64,000 nt of DNA from assembly GCA_965221405.1 (NCBI GenBank), contig CBDCSE010000001.1, forward strand, positions 248,001-312,000. The letters run 5' to 3'. Source of the stretch: JAPOUP01 sp965221405 (GTDB lineage: Bacteria; Pseudomonadota; Alphaproteobacteria; Rhodobacterales; Rhodobacteraceae). The notes under the pieces are model-generated. The model was not told where the DNA came from. It saw only the letters and a program-made list of their open reading frames with translations, and made no database searches. This document shows, piece by piece, positions 36,321 to 46,175 of the stretch; the stretch's first letter is position 1; each line of letters starts with the position of its first letter. The position numbers and the translations under genes are program-made.

Positions 36321-37100
36321 ATGAGCGCGGCGTCACCAGACTTTTGCCTGAAACTGGCGGATTCGGAATCGGACCTGCGGGCGGCGCAGCGGTTAAGATA
36401 CAGGGTCTTTGTGGAGGAACTCGGCGCCGACGGTGCCGAGGTTGATCATACACTCGGGCTCGAGCGGGACCGGTTCGACCCCCATCTTGACCATCTCCTT
36501 CTTATTGACAGGAGCCGGGCAGCCGCCGAGCGGGTGGTCGGTGTCTATCGCCTGCTGCGGGGCGAGGTCGCCGAACGCATCGGAAAGTTCTATTCCGAAG
36601 ATGAATATGATCTGGGCGTTCTTCGGGAAAATGGCCGACGTCTGCTCGAGCTTGGACGGTCGTGCGTTCACGCCGACTACCGCGGGGGCCCGGCAATGTA
36701 TGAGCTCTGGGTTGGACTTGTCGATTACGTGGCGCGGCATAACATCGAAATTCTGTTCGGTGTCGCGTCGTTTCACGGCACCGATATCGATTCGCTGGCC
36801 GAACCGCTGAGTTATCTTCATCACCGCTATCTCGCGCCTCCCGACCTGCGGGTGGAGGTTCGCGCGGAGTCCGCCCAGCCAATGAACCGGCTTCAACCTG
36901 AGGCTATAGACCGACGTGCGGCGATTTTGGCAATGCCGGCACTGATCAAGGCGTATCTTCGGTTGGGTGGATATGTGGGGCAGGGGGCGTGGATAGACCA
37001 TACATTTAACACTACGGATGTATGCATGATCATCGATACGGGACGCCTGAGCCCCACTCAGCGGAAGATATACACACGTGGTGGGGAGTCCCAATGGTAA
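36321..37100 (+). CDS. olsB: L-ornithine N-alpha-acyltransferase OlsB
   Basis: First step of ornithine-lipid synthesis: transfers a 3-hydroxyacyl group from ACP to ornithine. GNAT-like fold with the OlsB pattern AAQRLRYRVFVEELGADG, LLLIDRS, RLLELGRSCVHADYRGG and GVASFHGTD. I choose ATG 36321 (MSAASPD), which puts the conserved core at the usual distance; ATGs at 36258, 36273 and 36300 are in frame. The end overlaps olsA by 7 bases. Confidence 0.88.
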   Translation: MSAASPDFCLKLADSESDLRAAQRLRYRVFVEELGADGAEVDHTLGLERDRFDPHLDHLLLIDRSRAAAERVVGVYRLLRGEVAERIGKFYSEDEYDLGVLRENGRRLLELGRSCVHADYRGGPAMYELWVGLVDYVARHNIEILFGVASFHGTDIDSLAEPLSYLHHRYLAPPDLRVEVRAESAQPMNRLQPEAIDRRAAILAMPALIKAYLRLGGYVGQGAWIDHTFNTTDVCMIIDTGRLSPTQRKIYTRGGESQW

Positions 37101-37909
37101 CCTGGCGTTCGGCGATGGAACCCGAGCCGGCACGGGTCAGCGCGTTTGGCTACGCGCGTGCGCTTATTCGCGGCGTGGTGTTCGCGGTCTTTGCCTTCGC
37201 CTGTCTCGGAGGCCTGTTACTGGTTCGCGTAGTTGAGCGCCCGATCTGGAACCACGGCCGTCCATGGACCCGACACTTTCCCCGACTTGTCTGTCGATTC
37301 GCGTTGGTAGTCATGGGAATCCGCTATCGAAGATACGGGATACCGATGGATCGGCCCGGGGCGGTGGTGGCAAACCATATGTCATGGATCGATATATTCG
37401 CGCTACGTGCCGAAATCGATGTTTACTTCGTGGCCAAATCCGAGGTGGCGGATTGGCCTGTTATCAGCTGGTTTTCCCGTGCGGTCGGCACGATCCACGT
37501 CAGCCGTCGCAGGATGGGTGCCCTTGATCAGGGAAAGCTTCTTCAGGATCGTCTGTGCGCGGGTCATAGGCTGATGTTTTTTCCTGAAGGCACCTCAACG
37601 GATGGAAGTCTTGTTCTGCCTTTTAAATCAACTCTCTTTGCGCCATTCTTCGCAGACGAAATGATGGAAAGATTATGGATCCAGCCCGTTACGCTGATCT
37701 ACGATGCCCCAGAAGGCGAGGATCGGAGGCACTATTGCTGGTGGGGTGACATGGGCCTCGCGGCGCATCTTCACAGGGTTTTTTCCGCATCTCGGCGGGG
37801 CTCCGTGGAAGTGATATTCCATCCACCGCTGCGGGTGGCGGACCACCCGGATCGAAAGGCGCTTGCCCGCGCTTGTGAGGAGGTGGTGCGGCGGGGCAGA
37901 TCCCGATAG
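37094..37909 (+). CDS. olsA: lyso-ornithine lipid O-acyltransferase OlsA (PlsC family)
   Basis: Second acylation in ornithine-lipid synthesis, membrane-associated. An N-terminal hydrophobic helix (GVVFAVFAFACLGGLLLV) precedes the acyltransferase core with motif NHMSWID, the later VAKSEVADWP and FFPEGTSTDG. ATG 37094 overlaps the end of olsB and is preferred to the in-frame start at 37022, whose product would begin inside olsB. At 271 residues it is typical. The olsB-olsA pairing makes OlsA more likely than a phosphatidate-forming PlsC. Confidence 0.88.
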   Translation: MVTWRSAMEPEPARVSAFGYARALIRGVVFAVFAFACLGGLLLVRVVERPIWNHGRPWTRHFPRLVCRFALVVMGIRYRRYGIPMDRPGAVVANHMSWIDIFALRAEIDVYFVAKSEVADWPVISWFSRAVGTIHVSRRRMGALDQGKLLQDRLCAGHRLMFFPEGTSTDGSLVLPFKSTLFAPFFADEMMERLWIQPVTLIYDAPEGEDRRHYCWWGDMGLAAHLHRVFSASRRGSVEVIFHPPLRVADHPDRKALARACEEVVRRGRSR

Positions 37910-38049
37910 TTTCGCTGGATTTCCGGAGCGAAAGCGGGAGTCCCTCCGTATGGTGGTGGTGATGGAGCGCCGTATCCGAACCCACCGGCTGACCGGATCT
38001 CGGCAGAGTTCCACTCCTGTCGTGTGTCGCGATCGATGGGAACCGCACG

Positions 38050-39135
38050 TCAGTCCCATTTGCCATGCAGTATCGCATTGTCTTGATGAAGTTTTCCATC
38101 AAAGTCGCGTCGCTGGGAATCGCCGGAGGCTCTAGCCACCCAATCGGCGCATACTCGCGCCGCTCTGAACTGACCCTTGGAACCATCAAATACGGCGCAT
38201 CGGGAAGCATGTTGACATTGTATAGCGTCGGCGTCTCCGCGAACTTCCGAGTCGGTGCGCTTTTGCTGGCCTCGCGACAGGCCCGGACGGCGGCGATCCG
38301 TTCCCGGACAAGAGGCAGTTTCGCCAGGACTTCGGGCGGCGCGTCGTGGAGCGCCAGTATCCACCGCCCGCCGCCCCGCAGGTACTCCCGGGCGCCGATG
38401 AACGGTCGGAGCCAAGGCGCGGCGTTCGGCTCCGCCTCCAGGAACGCAGCGCGCTCCGTCGCGTCAAAGATGTAGTTGCCGCCGTCGATGGGCTTGGAGC
38501 CGATGGTCAGCCTGCCTATCCCGTTGATCGGCGCACTTTCCTCCCGCACAACAAGATGCGGGTCGGACAGCCCGCCCGCGTCGAACAGGTAGGTCGACAG
38601 CGCCGCGTGACCGCTTTCCTCCGGGTCGCCGTTGATGTCGGGATAGCTGAACAGCCGCCTGTCCGCTCCCGCGGCCTTCCGCCCGTCCATGCCTATGATG
38701 ACGACATGGACGTGCGCCTTGCCGCGCGCGTCCGATCCCCATGCGAAGGTCCGGTGCGCGAAGGCGATCTCCAGCCCGCAGCGCCCGAACAGGATCGGCC
38801 ACAGCTGCGCCACCTGTTCGCTCTGCGTGATCGAGTTGGTCGCGACGAAGCCGATCCTGGCTCCGCTTCCCTTCACGTATTCGCCCGCCTTGACGAACCA
38901 GGCGCAGACGTAGTCGAGAGTGCCGCCGCTACTTCCGAGGGCCGCTACCCCGCGCACCCGCGCGTGCTGTTCCGCCGTCTGGTATTTCGCGCCCTCGAAC
39001 GGCGTATTGCCGAGGACGAAGGAGCATTCACCCGATGGAAGCGGCTCGCGCCAGTCCATTCCAGCGCGTCGCCGTGCAAGATGCGCGGTGACTTCTCAAG
39101 CGGAATGCGGGCGAAGTTCAGGCTAATAATTTATC
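38050..39135 (-). pseudogene. MmeI/YeeA-type DNA methyltransferase fragment
   Basis: Homologous to the middle of large type IIG/MmeI-like methylases: GSSGGTLDYVCAWFVKAG, RIGFVATNSITQSEQV and IAFAHRTFAWGSDARGKAHVHVVIIG are clear. The catalytic motif IV, normally NPPF, reads NTPF. Protein sense upstream (ARIPLEKSPRILHGDALEW) is in another frame, showing a frameshift near 39063. The nuclease and helicase-like N-terminal parts and the target-recognition end are missing. It is a dead central fragment of a once larger restriction-modification gene. Confidence 0.75.
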
Positions 39136-39160
39136 ATTCAGATTTTGACTGACGCGGGCA

Positions 39161-39781
39161 TCATGGGATTGCCGCGGCGAGTTCCTTGATTTCCGTCACC
39201 GGATCGTCCCCACCCCAGATCTCCGAGCCGACAGCGAAAAAATCCGTGACCGGAGCGAGAGAACGCAGGTGCGCTGAAGTCAGGCCACCCTCGGCGACGA
39301 CGGATATTTCGACTGTTTCAGACCACCAGGCGAACAGATCGCGTGTCGCATGGGTTCCATCACCCAGTGAAGTCGGTGCGACGGGTCCGAATGAGACGTA
39401 GTCCGCGCCGGATTCCGCCGCGACCATTCCATCATGCCGGGAAATTTGGCAAAATGCCCCGATGATGGCGTCGGGGCCCAGCGTGGCCCTGGCAGAGCGA
39501 ACCGACCTTGATCCATACGGGAGATGAACGCCGTCAAGGCCGACGCGCTTCACCATCTGGATGTGGGCGTCGATCACCAGCGGAATGCCCCGCGCATGGG
39601 CAACTTCCCGGATGATGTCGCAATCGTACCGCACCTGCGTCTCGTCTTTTGATGGTGGACTGAACCGCAGGCACGCCACCTCCACGCTATCAAGAACCGC
39701 GGACAAAACGCTCGTGGATCTCTGGGTGTCGAACAACGGCGGTGTTATCAAGTATATCTTTGGTTGTTCCATTCCACTCAT
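39161..39781 (-). CDS. thiE: thiamine-phosphate synthase family protein (ThiE-like)
   Basis: TIM-barrel enzyme family joining HMP-PP and thiazole phosphate. Family landmarks: IYLITPPLF at the start, LVIDAHIQMVKRVGLDGVHLPYG, GADYVSFGPVAPTS and VVAEGGLTSAHL. The strongly conserved thiazole-side residues are less exact than in E. coli ThiE, as in many alphaproteobacterial paralogues, so a TenI-like or regulatory role is possible. At 206 residues it is full length. The start is ATG 39781, with an in-frame ATG three codons later. No thi operon or TPP riboswitch was seen nearby. Confidence 0.7.
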   Translation of the reverse strand: MSGMEQPKIYLITPPLFDTQRSTSVLSAVLDSVEVACLRFSPPSKDETQVRYDCDIIREVAHARGIPLVIDAHIQMVKRVGLDGVHLPYGSRSVRSARATLGPDAIIGAFCQISRHDGMVAAESGADYVSFGPVAPTSLGDGTHATRDLFAWWSETVEISVVAEGGLTSAHLRSLAPVTDFFAVGSEIWGGDDPVTEIKELAAAIP

Positions 39782-39917
39782 CTGTGTGTCCTATACCAAT
39801 CCCGGAAGTCTTTTTCGGCTGGAGTTCTGGCGGGCGCGGTCGGATGTGGGGTGCAATCGGCGTCGTGAACGTCCCATACTGGGGTTTCCCGAAGACCGTC
39901 GGCATGGGAGGTTTGGT

Positions 39918-40435
39918 ATGACCGCCCCGGTTCCAGTCACGTGGACCGACCGCACACCGGCGGATTTGCATGATCTGGCACCGAAGGTCAAGCCGTTGAC
40001 CGCGGCGCGTCGCCTGATGGCGCTTGCCCTGAGGGTCCCGCCGACAGGCCGCGTTCCGGTCGCCCGCCCCATCCTGGCGTCGGTGAGCGCCCGGTGCCCG
40101 CGTCATGGGTCGAGGTCGGCAAGGATGCCGAAGCCGCTAGCGTGCGGGCGACCTGCGGGACAGAGTCGAGGCGACGTCCGGTGTGTCGGTCAGCCCGGAG
40201 CCGTTGCGCGGCGCCCCGTGCGCCATGGGGTTCTCCCATGTCCCTCCGTGACCGCGCCAGTACCAACGGGATGAACCGTCACCCCGCCAACATCCCCGGG
40301 CGGTCACGCCTGGCCGCCATGGCGCCGTCGGGAACGGCGCCGCCGCGCCCGCCACCCTGCGGTCCCGAACCCGATCCGGTCGAAAGCCCCTTCGGCTTCC
40401 TCAAGGGCAACTTCCCTGCCAACCGGGTGTTCTTC
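39918..40435 (+). pseudogene. IS630 transposase remnant (same subtype as the intact copy at 54 kb)
   Basis: Starts like the 54-kb transposase (MTAPVPVTWTDRTPADL against MPAPLTITDTGRTAEDL), loses frame within 100 codons, and ends with DPVESPFGFLKGNFPANRVFF, matching the NPVEQVFDYLRSNFLSNRFF near the end of that protein. About half of the gene between these parts is deleted. The end is cut by the oppositely oriented IS630 copy that follows. Confidence 0.58.
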
Positions 40436-41604
40436 GCCCTCCGCCGCATGGCCGGATCCGCTATCCGACCATGCGGTATCCGTCATGGGTGACGATCCGG
40501 AAGCTGTCCGTGACGGATTCCGCGATGGCCTCCCACTCACGGGTAAGGGTCCCGTCGGGGAACCGGAAGATCGCCCCGGTGAACCGGCGCAGGTCGGCGT
40601 GGAACCGGTTGTGCGTCACATGGCGGTGCATGACCCCCCACAGGCGCCCGGCGGGGTCGGGTGCGGGGCGCAGGGCGGCAGGAAGTGCGGACGGACGCGG
40701 CATCCCGGCCGCTCCAGGAAGGGGTTCGGCGCCTTCGCGTGATGCTGGCGGGCGTTGCCCGGGAAGACGTGGATCACCCGGCTGCCGGGACGGGCGCGCT
40801 CCAGCCGCCCGGGCAGCCGCAGGGTCGTGGTGGCGCCGGTCCGCTCGCCCTCCACCATCGTGAGCCCCATCGTTTCCAGGTTCAGCCGCCGCCAGCCCGT
40901 GGTGGAGTGGACCTGACCGCGGGCCAGTCAGACCGGAGGACCCAGACGTGGGTCGGACGGCTCTGCCATTCGGGGTGCACCGCGTCCGCGAACACGGTCG
41001 TCCCGTCGGGCGGCGCGTCCCGCACCGTCCGCCCGTACTGCCGCATGAAGGCCTCCCGCGCCGCCCTGTCGGCCTGCCTGGGCAGCGGTTTCGGCTTCAC
41101 ATATTCGAATCCCAGCCGGTGCATCAGCTTTATCGCGCCGCCACGGGTGTACTCCACGCCGTGCAGCCGCTGGATGATGTCCCGCACCTCGTTGGTGTCG
41201 CGCGGCGGGCTGTCCCGCAGCGTCTCCCGGAGCGAGGTTTCCTGGTCCCGGGTCAGCTTTCCCTCCCGTTCCGGATACGCCGCCGGGTCCACCGAGGCGA
41301 GGCCCGTCCTGCGGAACCCGCGCAGCCAGCCGCGCACCGTGTCGGGGTCAAGGTAGAGGAACTCGCATACCTGGCGGACGCTCTTTCCGTCATCGAGCGC
41401 CACGAGCGCGTTCGCGCGCCGCACCTTCAGCGCCCCGGCCTTGCGTACGCGCATTATCGCCAGAAGCGCCTCGCGCTCCCCGGCGGTGAGGATGGAACCT
41501 GTCCCGGACATGCTATCGCCTGTATTCTGTTCTGACCGCTCTTTTCGGAGACATATGAACCGTTCCGCGAATCATGTCAACCCTTAAGGGCGAATTAATG
41601 ATTT
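40436..41604 (-). mobile_element. IS630 subtype A, copy 1 (frameshifted)
   Basis: The minus strand codes for an IS630 transposase. A good N-terminal part runs 41511 to 40882 (SVRQVCEFLYLDPDTVRGWLRGF, DTNEVRDIIQRLHGVEY, DGTTVFADAVHPEWQSRP with the first catalytic Asp). The rest, including VIHVFPGNARQH with the second Asp and FHADLRRFTGAIFRF, lies in other frames down to 40463. The right end carries ATTAATTCGCCCTTAAGGG, the same terminal sequence as copy 2. A CATGGCCGGATCCG hairpin lies at the left end. At least two frameshifts inactivate it. Confidence 0.72.
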
Positions 41605-42167
41605 CGAGTATAATGAATGTATGATCGACATAGAGGCCAAACTCAACATGAACGACATCCAGCGTCTGGTCGATGGGCACATCTCACCAACCATATCACT
41701 CCAGTTCCCAATGACCTGCCTGAGTCCTGAGTTTCCGCACTGATGGTGGTGCGTGGCCATGGAGCATGGTGTCACGGGTGCCCGGACACCGGTGCGCTAC
41801 GGATGCCGGCACGTCAGGGCTTCAAGGCTTTGGAATGCCATCGGCAAGCAACGACAAGAGGTTGCGGCCGGGCAGCGGGACGCCAAATCCGCTTAAATAA
41901 TGAAAACGCGACCTGGAAACATCCCTCCCGAACGGGTGATTGGCCTCGGTGGCGTGCCGGAGCTTTCCGGCGGCTCTTTGTTCGAGGCCGACCGGTTTCC
42001 CGGAGAAAGAGACGGCGCGGCCGTGTGCGAGAGGACAGCCCGGAACCAATTCCAGATCATAATGACGCATCCGCGAACGCTGGAGTTCTGCGCGGCTAAC
42101 AGTAATACAGGACTTGATCGAAAGTCGCCCGGAGGCGACGGCCATCCATCAGTGAGCGGTTCACGCA
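41605..42167. other. gap between IS630 copy 1 and vsr, no gene recognised
   Basis: A plus-strand frame from ATG 41621 (MIDIEAKLNMNDIQRL, 41 codons) could be the start of a gene displaced by the neighbouring IS, but it is too short to judge. The rest shows no domain on either strand. Confidence 0.35.
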
Positions 42168-42626
42168 TTGGCTGACAAAGTCGACAGGGCGACCAGAAGC
42201 CGGATCATGTCATCGATCCGCGGCAAGGATACGAAGCCTGAAATGGCGGTTCGCCGGGGGCTACACGCGCATGGAGTCCGGTACCGTCTTCACGCGAAGG
42301 ATCTGCCCGGACGCCCCGATCTGGTATTGCGGAAATACCGAGCGGTGATTTTCGTCCATGGCTGTTTCTGGCACGGCCATGACTGTCCGATGTTCCGTCT
42401 GCCATCAAGCCGGACTGACTTCTGGCGGGCGAAGATCGAGCGTAACAGGGAGCGTGACAGGGACGTCATGGCGGCACTCGGCGAAATGGGCTGGCGTAGG
42501 TTGACGATCTGGGAATGCGCACTGCGCGGTCGCGGAAAGATGGCGGGCGAGGAGGTGATCCGGCGGACACTACAGTGGTTGGACGGAGCGGGCCAGGAGG
42601 GTGAGATTCTCGGAAATGACCCTTGA
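42168..42626 (+). CDS. vsr: very short patch repair endonuclease Vsr
   Basis: Nicks DNA 5' to T in T:G mismatches arising from deamination of 5-methylcytosine. The Vsr signature is complete: RSRIMSSIRGKDTKPEM, PGRPDLVL with the catalytic Asp, and VFVHGCFWHGH-type IFVHGCFWHGHDC for zinc and the active site, then TDFWRAKIERNRERD. At 152 residues it is normal. The start is TTG 42168. Vsr normally accompanies a cytosine-5 methylase; none is visible here. The nearby MmeI-type remnant is not a C5 methylase. Confidence 0.9.
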   Translation: MADKVDRATRSRIMSSIRGKDTKPEMAVRRGLHAHGVRYRLHAKDLPGRPDLVLRKYRAVIFVHGCFWHGHDCPMFRLPSSRTDFWRAKIERNRERDRDVMAALGEMGWRRLTIWECALRGRGKMAGEEVIRRTLQWLDGAGQEGEILGNDP

Positions 42627-42644
42627 TGGCCGAACTGAATTCCA

Positions 42645-43457
42645 ATGGCGTTTCGGAGAGTGCCACGTCTGTTTGCCGGAGTCGGCGCTTGGGTATATGA
42701 GCGCCCCCATTCAATAGGGGAGGCGGAGATTCAGCCCTGTTTCGTTCTTGTTCGCCCGCAGCTTGGAGAGAATATCGGCGCTGCGGCCCGCGCTATGGCA
42801 AATTTCGGGCTGTCCCGGATGCGGCTGGTGGCCCCGCGTGACCATTGGCCGAACCAGAGCGCCATCTCTATGGCGAGCGGTGCCGGCCGAATTCTGGACA
42901 ACACAGAGATATTCGGTGGCACCGAGGACGCTCTCGCTGACCGAACGACCGTTTACGCAACCACTGCCCGTCACCGCGATCTCTCGAACCGGATCCTGAC
43001 ACCGGAGAACGCAATGTGTGAAGCGGCCGGAAAACTTGCTGCCGGCGAAAGAATTGCCGTGCTGTTCGGGCCCGAACGCACCGGTCTGGAAAACGATGAT
43101 ATCGCCAGAGCGAATGCTATCGTCAGAGTTCCGACAGATCCCGGATTCCCTTCCATCAATCTAGCGCAGTGCGTCCTGCTCATTGCCTATGAGTGGCACC
43201 GCCAGTTGGAGGAGATACAGTCGGAGGGTGCGGAACCGTTACGGAGCGGACTGGCCACCGGAATTGAGGTGGAGAAGTTGGCTGAGCATTATGAGACCCG
43301 GCTGGACGAGGCGGGTTTCTTTTTCCCCGAGGAGAAAGCCGATCGCATGAGGCAGGTGTTGCGTAACCTGTGGAGCCGGATGCCATTGACCCACGCCGAT
43401 GTGCAGCTCTTTCACGGTATTCTTCGGCAAATGGTTCGAAGGAAGACGCAAGGCTGA
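42645..43457 (+). CDS. trmJ: tRNA 2'-O-methyltransferase TrmJ-like (SPOUT family)
   Basis: Methylates position 32 of tRNA in related bacteria. The SPOUT knot motifs are seen: FVLVRPQLGENIGAAARAM near residue 33, VLFGPERTGLEND and PSINLAQCVLLIAYEW, which form the SAM-binding trefoil. A C-terminal helical extension of about 85 residues is typical of TrmJ. The only in-frame ATG upstream of the core is 42645, which gives a 32-residue leader. vsr ends 18 bases upstream and ctaA starts 91 bases downstream on the same strand. Confidence 0.88.
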   Translation: MAFRRVPRLFAGVGAWVYERPHSIGEAEIQPCFVLVRPQLGENIGAAARAMANFGLSRMRLVAPRDHWPNQSAISMASGAGRILDNTEIFGGTEDALADRTTVYATTARHRDLSNRILTPENAMCEAAGKLAAGERIAVLFGPERTGLENDDIARANAIVRVPTDPGFPSINLAQCVLLIAYEWHRQLEEIQSEGAEPLRSGLATGIEVEKLAEHYETRLDEAGFFFPEEKADRMRQVLRNLWSRMPLTHADVQLFHGILRQMVRRKTQG

Positions 43458-43548
43458 CTTGAATTGGGACGCGCCGCCGGATAGTTTCCACGTCCGCGGG
43501 ACCGCCGCTTAAGAATACCCCAGTCGCACCGCGAGAATATCGTTCCGA

Positions 43549-44697
43549 ATGACCCATAAACGGCACATCTTCGAAGAGGTCGCCACGGCGAAACCCTCAG
43601 ATCCCGTCGTCGTCCAAAGCGGAATAATTGACAGGAATGCGGGGAAAGCGAGACGGGCGTTGAGGGTCTGGCTGATCATACTGTTCGTGCTCGTGACCCT
43701 GACGTTGATCACGGGAGGTCTGACGCGCCTGACAGATGCGGGACTTTCGATAACGGAATGGCGCCCGGTGACCGGAGCGCTTCCGCCGATGAGCTCCGGT
43801 GCTTGGGAAACGGAGTTCGGCAAGTATCGGACGACAGCGGAGTACCGTCAGCAGAACCGTCAGATGGATCTCACTGAATTCAAGGTGATATACTGGTGGG
43901 AGTGGGGGCATCGCCAGTTGGGGCGTGTCATCGGACTGGTGTGGGCTGGCGGAATGATTCTCTTCTGGGTCACGCGGCGGATTCCCGCAGGTTGGACGGG
44001 ACGGCTCCTGTTTTTGGGGATATTGGGGGGACTGCAGGGTGGCCTCGGATGGTGGATGGTCACGTCCGGGCTTGTCGGTTCGGCTGTTGACGTTGCCAGT
44101 TACCGTTTGGCAATGCATCTGGGCATGGCGTTTCTCATACTTGCTTTCATTTCATGGTTCATTTTCGGTCTTTCCCGACCAGCCGCTGAAATGATGCAGT
44201 CCCGGCGGAACCGGGAGGCGGGACTTGGGTCATACACCGCGATGTTGGCATGTGCCGTTTTCGTGCAGATTCCTCTGGGCGGGCTGGTGGCGGGGATCGA
44301 CGCGGGACGCAATTATAGCGACTGGCCGTTCATGGCTGGCGGTCTTTTCCCCCCGGAAATGTGGCAAATCCAGCCTTGGTGGCGGAATCTGTTCGAGAAT
44401 GAAGGAACGGTTCAGTTCATGCATCGGCTTTGGGGGTACGTGCTGGTCGTCACCGGTATCGGGGTCTGGCTGGCTGGGCGTGGAAGTGGCCACCATCGCA
44501 CACGGCAGGTGACTGGCTGGATGATCGCCATCCTTCTGGCACAGGTCACCCTTGGGATTCTGACCGTTATCGCGTCGGCACCATGGCATTTGGCCATAAT
44601 TCACCAGGTCGTAGCCGTTGTGCTCTGGGTCGTTGTCCTGCTCGTGCTGCATCAGGTGCGCTACCCCGTATCCCAATCCATACGGGAACACGGCTGA
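43549..44697 (+). CDS. ctaA: heme A synthase CtaA (COX15 type)
   Basis: Integral membrane enzyme that oxidises heme O to heme A for aa3-type cytochrome oxidase. The 382 residues hold eight hydrophobic segments and the type-2 signatures GGLTRLTDAGLSITEWRPVTG, WWEWGHRQLGR (heme-ligand His), QGGLGWWMV, RLAMHLGMAF, LGGLVAGIDAGRNYSDWP and QFMHRLWGYVL, with a final IHQVVAVVLW. These conserved histidines on paired helices are the expected heme ligands. The last base of its TGA is the first base of the next gene's ATG. Confidence 0.94.
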   Translation: MTHKRHIFEEVATAKPSDPVVVQSGIIDRNAGKARRALRVWLIILFVLVTLTLITGGLTRLTDAGLSITEWRPVTGALPPMSSGAWETEFGKYRTTAEYRQQNRQMDLTEFKVIYWWEWGHRQLGRVIGLVWAGGMILFWVTRRIPAGWTGRLLFLGILGGLQGGLGWWMVTSGLVGSAVDVASYRLAMHLGMAFLILAFISWFIFGLSRPAAEMMQSRRNREAGLGSYTAMLACAVFVQIPLGGLVAGIDAGRNYSDWPFMAGGLFPPEMWQIQPWWRNLFENEGTVQFMHRLWGYVLVVTGIGVWLAGRGSGHHRTRQVTGWMIAILLAQVTLGILTVIASAPWHLAIIHQVVAVVLWVVVLLVLHQVRYPVSQSIREHG

Positions 44698-46175
44698 TGT
44701 CTGAATACGATGATCTCGTCGCTTTTGAACGTGGGACGCGGGCGCTCGGGGAAATCGCTGGACGGTTGGGATGGGATCGGGAAACCGTCATGCCAGCCGC
44801 GGCCGGTGAGCAGCGCGCCGAGGAAATGGCTGTGATCGAGTCGGTATTGCACGCCCGCCGGGTGGATGGAAGGATAGGGGATTGGCTGGCGTCGATCGAC
44901 ACGGATGATCTTGGCGAGGTTGAGTGCGCCAATTTGCGCCTTGTCCGCAGGGAGTTCGAGCGCGCCAGTCGAGTGCCTGCCGAACTCGCGACTGAAATCG
45001 CGCGGGCGACGAGTCTTGCGCATGATGATTGGATCCGGGCACGTGCCGAGGAAGACTTCGTGGAGTTTAAGCCAGCTCTTGAACGGATCCTTCGCCTCAG
45101 GCGGGAGGAGGCCGCTGCGCTCGGCAACGACGGCGAGCCCTACGACGCCTTACTTGACGGTTACGAACCCGGAGCGACGGCATCCGGGATCGCCGAGATG
45201 TTCGTGGCCATGCGCCCGGTTCTTGTCGCATTGGTTGACCGGGTATTGGGCGCGAGCCATCAACCCAAACGGCTCGACCATATGTTTGATGAGGACATGC
45301 AGGTCCGTCTCAGTCGGGAGATTGCCGGAACCTTCGGATATGACTTCAGTCGCGGCCGTATAGATCGGTCGGTCCATCCGTTCAGCTCCGGAAGCGGAAT
45401 GGATGTGCGGATCACGATACGCTCCGATCCACGCGACCCGTTTAACTGCATCTACTCCACCATTCACGAAACCGGCCACGGTGCGTATGAACAGAGCGTG
45501 TCCGAAAGGTACCTGCTGACTCCAATAGGGCAGGGCGCGTCGATGGGTGTGCATGAAAGCCAGAGTCGAATTTACGAGAACCAGATGGGGAGATCGCGCG
45601 CGTTCACCACGTATCTCTTCGGCAGGATGTGGGATATGTTCGGTGATTTCGGCGTCGCCGACGCCGAGGCATTCTACGGCACGGTCAACCGGGTTGCGCC
45701 TGGTTACATCCGTACGGAGGCTGACGAGCTTCACTACAACCTGCATATAATGATGCGTTTCGATCTCGAAAGGGACCTGGTTTCCGGCGCACTTGAGGTG
45801 AGTGAATTGCCCGAGGCATGGAATTCAAGGTTTCAGGCTGATTTCGGCATATCGGTTGACTGCCCGTCAAACGGCGTTCTTCAGGACATTCATTGGGCGG
45901 CAGGGCTGTTTGGCTACTTTCCGACGTACACGCTTGGCAACGTATATGCGGGATGTCTGTATGAGGCGATGCGCCGGGAGCTTCCCGGTCTTGACGGGCA
46001 GTTATCCAATGGCGATACCGCGCCCGCGACAGGATGGCTGCGCGAGAGCCTTCAACGACACGGTCGGCTTCGCGGGCCGGTTGACACCGTCGCTAGGGCC
46101 TGCGGTTTTACCCCGACGGTCAAGCCACTTCTGGATTACCTCAAGGACAAATTCGCCGATCTTTATCGGCTGTAA
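44697..46175 (+). CDS. M32 family metallo-carboxypeptidase (carboxypeptidase Taq)
   Basis: Zinc-dependent carboxypeptidase, cytoplasmic. The zinc motif HETGH is in IYSTIHETGHGAYEQ, followed by the M32-specific GVHESQSRIYENQMGRS and GYIRTEADELHYNLHI; DIHWAAGLFGYFPTYTLGN near the C-terminus is also diagnostic. Start ATG 44697 (MSEYDDL) overlaps the ctaA stop by one base and gives 492 residues, the usual length. A longer frame from 44430 would sit inside ctaA and has no family character. Probably translated together with ctaA. Confidence 0.92.
   Translation: MSEYDDLVAFERGTRALGEIAGRLGWDRETVMPAAAGEQRAEEMAVIESVLHARRVDGRIGDWLASIDTDDLGEVECANLRLVRREFERASRVPAELATEIARATSLAHDDWIRARAEEDFVEFKPALERILRLRREEAAALGNDGEPYDALLDGYEPGATASGIAEMFVAMRPVLVALVDRVLGASHQPKRLDHMFDEDMQVRLSREIAGTFGYDFSRGRIDRSVHPFSSGSGMDVRITIRSDPRDPFNCIYSTIHETGHGAYEQSVSERYLLTPIGQGASMGVHESQSRIYENQMGRSRAFTTYLFGRMWDMFGDFGVADAEAFYGTVNRVAPGYIRTEADELHYNLHIMMRFDLERDLVSGALEVSELPEAWNSRFQADFGISVDCPSNGVLQDIHWAAGLFGYFPTYTLGNVYAGCLYEAMRRELPGLDGQLSNGDTAPATGWLRESLQRHGRLRGPVDTVARACGFTPTVKPLLDYLKDKFADLYRL

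Noticed and set aside
37689..38050. C-terminal 110 residues of the long minus-strand frame over olsA
   Set aside because: The frame is open only because it lies opposite olsA and IS-free GC-rich DNA; methylase similarity ends near 38050.
39161..39800. TPP riboswitch before the thiE-like gene
   Set aside because: No CUGAGA-type or ACCUGA-type conserved elements were recognised upstream of 39781.
44430..44696. N-terminal extension of the M32 carboxypeptidase
   Set aside because: It lies inside ctaA in another frame and has no family character; ATG 44697 gives the normal length.
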